Below are positions 61,556 through 64,000 of a stretch of 64,000 nucleotides of DNA, piece by piece (positions within the stretch are counted from its first letter, which is position 1; each line of letters starts with the position of its first letter). The stretch covers positions 186,001-250,000 of the forward strand of contig JAIQFP010000008.1 in assembly GCA_020073165.1 (NCBI GenBank). Reading direction: 5' to 3'. The stretch is from Terriglobia bacterium (GTDB lineage Bacteria; Acidobacteriota; Terriglobia; Terriglobales; Acidobacteriaceae). The notes under the pieces are model-generated. The model saw nothing but the letters and a program-made list of their open reading frames with translations, made no database searches and was not told the DNA's origin. The position numbers and the translations under genes are program-made.

Positions 61556-63463
61556 CTAGTTAGTCACTGAATGCAACTCGCACCAGCGTTGCAGTACGTA
61601 AAGCGCCCAGGGACGCGACCAGAACGTGGTCCCGCGCCCGAAATTGTCCCATATCGCCCGTACCGCACCGGGATGGAGCACCGCGGCAAGCGCGCCGTCC
61701 GCTGATCGCTGCAAAGTCTGCTCGATTTCCGGCCGTAATTCATCGCGCAACCAGTGCTCAAAAGGAAGCGTGAACCCACGCTTGCGGCGGTGGACGATCT
61801 CATCCGGCAAGGTGCCGCTCAATGCACCGACCAACAAGGGTTTCGGCATGTCGCGGTCGAGTTTCCACCCGCCCGGCATCGCCATCAGCCTTTCCGCCAA
61901 CACATGATCGATGAGTGGCACTCGAACCTCGAGTCCATGGGCCATGCTCATCACGTCGGCGTCACGCAGCAAGGTGTTCAGCATGTAGCAGCGCGCTTCC
62001 AGATACGAGACGCGATTGATCGCGTCCAGGTTGCGCGTGTGGTCGAGGCTCTCCTTGAGCGGTGCGTTGGCCCGTTCCATCACCTCTTCGTCCTGAAACG
62101 CGCATAATGCATCCCGTTGTGAAGGCGTAAACAGCATGCGCGCCAGGAAGTAGGGATGCGGCACGCTGCCATTCGCGCGCACCAACGTCGCGATCTTCCG
62201 GTTTTGATCGGACGTCGGGGCCACCAGGGCAAACGCCCCGGCCAGGAGCGCTCGGGCCAGGCGGGGCAGATACCGCCACCAGCCTGCGAACCGCTCCATC
62301 CGAGGTACCGCACGAAAGCTGGAGTAGCCACCGAACAGTTCGTCGCCCCCCAGGCCGGACAGCGCCACTTTGATGCCGGCGGCGCGGGTTTGCCGCGAGA
62401 TCAGGTAGGTGTTCAGCCCGTCGATCGTGGGCTGGTCCATGGCCTGCACCGAGCCGGGTAAGGCGTCCAGGGCGTCTCCCTGCGAGACCAGGATTTCATG
62501 GTGGTCGGTGCCAAACTTGCTTGCCACCATCCGCGAGAACTCTGCTTCGCTGTAATCCGACTCACGAAACACGATCGAAAAGGTGCTGAGCTCAGATCCA
62601 CCGCGACTCAGAATCCCTGCCAAGCTGCTGGAATCAATACCGCCAGAAAGGAATACCCCCACCGGCACGTCGCTGACCATCTGCATGCGCACTGACTGGT
62701 CAAGCGCGGCATGCAATTCTTCCTCGAGGTGCTTGCGTTCAGGCACTGCCGGATGAGCAGAGCTCTGTTTGGCCGACAGGTCCCAGTACATCGTTTCACG
62801 AACCGAGCCCTTCTCCCACACCAGGTAATGTCCTGGCCGCAGGGCGGAAACACCCTCAATCAGCGTGATGGGGTCATAGAGCGAGCCGAACGCGAGGTAG
62901 TTGAGCAATCCGGCCCGATCCAGGCGGCGCGGCACCAGGCCGGTCCCCAACAATGTTCGTACCTCCGAAGCAAACAGGAAGTATGGCCCTTGTGAAGCGT
63001 AGTACAACGGCTTGATGCCCATGGCATCCCGCGCCACAAACAGCCGGTGATAGCGCGCGTCCCAGATGGCAAAAGCGAACATGCCGCGCAGTTCCCGCAG
63101 ACAGCGTTCGCCCCAACGGCCGTAGGCCTTAAGCAGAACCTCAGTATCGGAGTGGCTGTGAAATCGCGTCCCCTCACGTCCTAACCGCTCGCGAATCTCG
63201 CCGAAGTTGTAGATCTCGCCGTTGTAGACAATCCAGTTCCCGGTTGCGGGATCTTGCATGGGCTGGTGGCCGAGGGGCGAGAGGTCGAGAATCGCGAGGC
63301 GGCGGCTGCCCAAGCCGACTTCCACCGGCTCCGGGGCATCCTCCCGAATGAGGATGGTGCCGGAATCGTCAGGGCCGCGGTGCGCAAGCGACTGCGTAGC
63401 CCGCTCCAGAATCTCGGGAGCGACGTTCCCTCTTCGTACTGCAATGCCGGCGATGCCGCACAC
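61556..63463 (-). CDS. asnB: Asparagine synthetase (glutamine-hydrolysing)-like
   Basis: 635 residues. Class II glutamine amidotransferase domain with nucleophile Cys2 (MCGIAGIAVRRG), WIVYNGEIYNFGEI and RHRGPDDSG-like SLAHRGPDDSGT. The synthetase domain begins about 245 with the PP-loop SGGIDSSSL (273-281), then LSGLGGDELFGGYSSF and RKRGFTLPF. In polysaccharide loci this family often amidates sugar acids or the product instead of making free asparagine, so exact substrate is open. 82 bp from the GT2 gene, same strand. Confidence 0.92.
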   Translation of the reverse strand: MCGIAGIAVRRGNVAPEILERATQSLAHRGPDDSGTILIREDAPEPVEVGLGSRRLAILDLSPLGHQPMQDPATGNWIVYNGEIYNFGEIRERLGREGTRFHSHSDTEVLLKAYGRWGERCLRELRGMFAFAIWDARYHRLFVARDAMGIKPLYYASQGPYFLFASEVRTLLGTGLVPRRLDRAGLLNYLAFGSLYDPITLIEGVSALRPGHYLVWEKGSVRETMYWDLSAKQSSAHPAVPERKHLEEELHAALDQSVRMQMVSDVPVGVFLSGGIDSSSLAGILSRGGSELSTFSIVFRESDYSEAEFSRMVASKFGTDHHEILVSQGDALDALPGSVQAMDQPTIDGLNTYLISRQTRAAGIKVALSGLGGDELFGGYSSFRAVPRMERFAGWWRYLPRLARALLAGAFALVAPTSDQNRKIATLVRANGSVPHPYFLARMLFTPSQRDALCAFQDEEVMERANAPLKESLDHTRNLDAINRVSYLEARCYMLNTLLRDADVMSMAHGLEVRVPLIDHVLAERLMAMPGGWKLDRDMPKPLLVGALSGTLPDEIVHRRKRGFTLPFEHWLRDELRPEIEQTLQRSADGALAAVLHPGAVRAIWDNFGRGTTFWSRPWALYVLQRWCELHSVTN

Positions 63464-63574
63464 GATGCTTTAGGTGGAGAGATGAGAATAACATCCGAAG
63501 GACGACTTGCACCGTCGGATGCCGCGGAGTTTCTCAGAAGGCCTTTGTGGTTTCTTAGCGCGCGGAACGCGCGG

Positions 63575-64000
63575 TCACTTGAACGCCTCCACGTAGAGGG
63601 AGTGCGAGCGCTCCCCTGCGTCACCGGGCTCAAACACGGGAACCTTCTCCCCGTAGAGGCGGCTTTTCCCCTCGTCCGCTTCCTCGACCGACGGAAACCC
63701 GGCCTTGCGCAGAACTTCGTCAAGATAGGAAAAGTCGTAAGCGGTGCGATGTTGCCCATCACAGAATAGAAAATTGGAAAAACGTCCGCCCAGCGAATCG
63801 AAATGGCGGGGAAACCCGTCATAAAACCAGTCGTGCCGGTTCTCCTGATAGGCGACGATGGCGCTGCGTAAGCTCGGAACAATCAAACGCAGGCCACCAC
63901 CCGGTTTGAGCACCCGGGCGCACTCCCGCAGAATGTGCTCCAGTTCGTCGGGATAGAAGTGCTCAAACATGTGCGTGGAGTAAACCGACTGGACCGAACT
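63575..64000 (-). CDS. Class I SAM-dependent methyltransferase, partial at the window edge
   Basis: The 3' part of a gene that continues past 64000. In the same frame, ten codons precede the ATG at 63970, giving SVYSTHMFEHFYPDEL, which fits the usual D-x-Vyxs-H-x-x-EH motif IV region of methyltransferases. It continues with LEHILRECARVLKPGGGLRLIVPSL (ARVLKPGG is motif VI), and RFSNFLFCDGQHRTAYDFSYLDEVLRKAGF, matching Methyltransf_11-like enzymes. The SAM-binding glycine motif lies outside the window. It would precede asnB in the operon and probably methylates a sugar or nucleotide precursor. Confidence 0.85.
   Translation of the reverse strand, partial: SSVQSVYSTHMFEHFYPDELEHILRECARVLKPGGGLRLIVPSLRSAIVAYQENRHDWFYDGFPRHFDSLGGRFSNFLFCDGQHRTAYDFSYLDEVLRKAGFPSVEEADEGKSRLYGEKVPVFEPGDAGERSHSLYVEAFK

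Overview
The window is high-GC bacterial chromosome and most resembles a soil or subsurface member of Acidobacteriota (class Terriglobia or close to it). This is inferred from gene content, because no rRNA or tRNA gene is present: several PilZ proteins, GAF-containing fusions, a DUF5916 outer-membrane protein, HAF repeats, a YVTN propeller and a Tat-exported aminotransferase. I place 53 protein genes, no RNA gene, no CRISPR array and no complete insertion sequence.

Layout. (1) 1-12.7 kb is mostly housekeeping: a repetitive secreted protein, leuS, endonuclease IV, DAHP synthase followed with a 4-nt overlap by a YVTN propeller, a DUF5916 protein, murB, an outer-membrane barrel and a family-5 uracil-DNA glycosylase. 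(2) 12.9-19.9 kb is a proteostasis block: tig, clpP, clpX, lon, a small membrane protein and engB. (3) 20-23.6 kb holds a PilZ protein, short secreted or hypothetical proteins, a sugar-nucleotide epimerase and a VOC protein. (4) 23.6-27.6 kb is an accessory segment full of palindromes. It carries the 3' end of an RHS gene with a 3D/double-psi-barrel-like tip, a secreted protein just downstream, a DUF1801 protein and a coiled-coil membrane protein. (5) 27.6-31.9 kb has two PilZ proteins (one receiver-like fusion, one RDD-like fusion) and a fusion of cytoplasmic GAF, one membrane helix, AMIN and N-acetylmuramoyl-L-alanine amidase. (6) 32-46 kb carries secreted proteins (SGNH-like, HAF repeats, S9 peptidase, lipoprotein, copper-radical oxidase), an AmrS-type radical SAM protein, a PilZ-GAF-TM-Sel1 protein, a zinc-ribbon-GAF protein and a Tat-exported HisC-like aminotransferase. 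(7) 46-64 kb is an extracellular polysaccharide locus: wecB, a WecA-like phosphoglycosyl transferase, a Wza-like export protein on the other strand, and a tight minus-strand operon (methyltransferase, asnB-like, GT2, DUF362, CapK-like, ADH-Gfo/Idh fusion, carbamoyltransferase, cytoplasmic propeller, glucuronyl C5-epimerase, GT4).

Most notable. Three proteins share a closely related GAF module joined to different outputs, including a cell-wall amidase whose catalytic domain should lie across the membrane from the sensor. An RHS tip resembling a peptidoglycan-active fold is followed by a secreted possible immunity protein. The intergenic DNA holds a family of hairpins with a conserved outer stem and variable but complementary inner stems, and unrelated tandem repeats that all have a 7-nt period. 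Two intergenic regions upstream of secreted-protein genes carry the same two candidate operator motifs at nearly the same distances from the start codons.
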